Positions 62,901-64,000 of a DNA stretch of 64,000 nucleotides are shown here, piece by piece. The stretch is taken from positions 18,001,897 through 18,065,896 of the forward strand of contig CM038916.1 of NCBI GenBank assembly GCA_021904315.1. The letters run 5' to 3'. Source of the DNA: Sphagnum magellanicum (Eukaryota > Streptophyta > Sphagnopsida > Sphagnales > Sphagnaceae). How positions within the stretch are numbered: position 1 is the stretch's first letter; every line of letters begins with the position of its first letter. Both the position numbers and the translations under genes were made by a program. The notes below the pieces were generated by a model. The model had not been told where the DNA came from. It saw nothing but the letters and a program-made list of their open reading frames with translations, and did no database searches.

Positions 62901-64000
62901 GTTTTTTTTTTTTTAAATTTTTTTTTACAGCAACATTCTATATTTTTGGGTACTTACTTGAACCATGTATAGATATCCAACCATTTTTTTCTTAAGTTTT
63001 GGGATCAATAATGATCTGATATTATAACCTAATTGTTTGGTATTGAATCATCAAAAATCTTGATTATTACAAAAAAAATATTGATAACCTAATTAGAGCA
63101 TAAAAAAATCATTATTGATAAACCTAACCACCATACACAAAAAAATTATAAATAAACCAGAGCTATGCCCGGTATCAACACTGGAAGGACACTACGAGGC
63201 TGTGTTTTGGTTTTTGGTTTTGTGGTTTTGAAACTTTGAAGATTTTATTTATTTTTTTTGAAAAATAGCAGTAATTTTTTTATTCGAATTTAGGCGAAAA
63301 TAAAGACAATTTTCAAAGATGATATTATAATAGTAGCTTAAGGGATTTTGGCCCCTAAGTAATAAATAATAGGTCTATTTATTTTTATATGAGGGTTTTT
63401 GAAAGATGATATTTTGGCTCATGTTGAAACTTGAGATTAGTTATAATAGAGTTATGATACCTTGAAGGATTTTTTGTTCCTTTTTAGAGGATTTTTTTTC
63501 TAAAGATTAATTATTTTTACATGGTGAAATATTTGAATTTCCACCTAAACCCTAAACCCTAAACACTAACCACATTACCTAATGGGAACCTAACCAAAAT
63601 TTAATCAGACACTAATCAGAGTTCTCTGACCCACTAATCAGGAATTAAATCAAATTAGTTCTAGTGCAAACACCCAAATTCCAAAACTCCCCCATCAATC
63701 CAAAACCCACTCTTTATTTTTTAAGGGGCGAAATTTCACCAAATATCCAGATTTTTTAATATAAAAAAATTGTTTTTTGTAGACATCTTGGACGGTTTAA
63801 AATCAGTGTGTTGGGATAGATACCCATCGGTTATCAACCTGAGTATGTGTTGTTGATTCTTTCTTTCATGAAAATGTGTTGTTGATCCTTTGAGGTTTTT
63901 GAAATAACCATGACATATGGTTCTTTGATTTTATTTTATTTTACAAAAACCCCAAGGTTTGTGTTTGTGATATTTAAAGAACCGAAACCAACAAGCTCTT
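62901..64000. other. AT-rich intergenic DNA to window end
   Basis: No gene recognised. A short telomere-like run, about three CCCTAAA units, lies at 63544-63566. Confidence 0.5.

Overview
This window reads as nuclear DNA of a land plant, most likely a moss. The genes have short introns (about 75 to 660 bp, mostly 100-460) with GT..AG borders, in AT-rich DNA full of old transposon pieces. Three genes could be assembled exon by exon. They are a plant-type cytosolic glucan phosphorylase, a STELLO-type Golgi glycosyltransferase, and a CLE signalling-peptide precursor whose peptide RLVPTGPNPFHN resembles, as I recall them, moss CLE peptides. No database search was possible, so the moss assignment is an inference.

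Layout. 1-729: last coding bases of an unidentified + strand gene, then a repeat-bearing downstream stretch to about 2.27 kb. 4.0-4.3 kb: an exon-sized WAT1/EamA transporter remnant. 5.07-11.83 kb: solo LTRs of one retrotransposon family, including one old LTR with two younger ones inserted in it. 14.7-15.5 kb: partial copy of a CACTA-like DNA element. 16.25-23.1 kb (minus): a decayed malectin-like/LRR receptor kinase. 26.24-29.73 kb (minus): the STELLO-like gene. 30.2-31.7 kb: a 144-bp tandem duplication and a PIF/Harbinger ORF1 remnant. 33.0-34.7 kb: one more intact solo LTR and one truncated. 37.92-40.12 kb: a CACTA-like element carrying a nearly perfect hairpin. 43.2-51.5 kb: a promoter-side minisatellite, leader introns and a 15-exon phosphorylase gene. 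57.3-58.3 kb (minus): the three-exon CLE gene. 59.5-62.9 kb: three unrelated tandem arrays.

The intact genes do not form a pathway. Phosphorylase handles cytosolic glucan, STELLO acts on cellulose synthase complexes in the Golgi, and CLE peptides signal between cells. The strongest results are the CLE gene rebuilt from three exons, no single one of which reveals it; the nested solo LTRs with matching 5-bp target duplications; the N-terminal exon of STELLO plus an in-frame 35-codon splice ambiguity in it; and the CACTA-like hairpin element. I found no convincing tRNA, rRNA, CRISPR or intact transposase gene.
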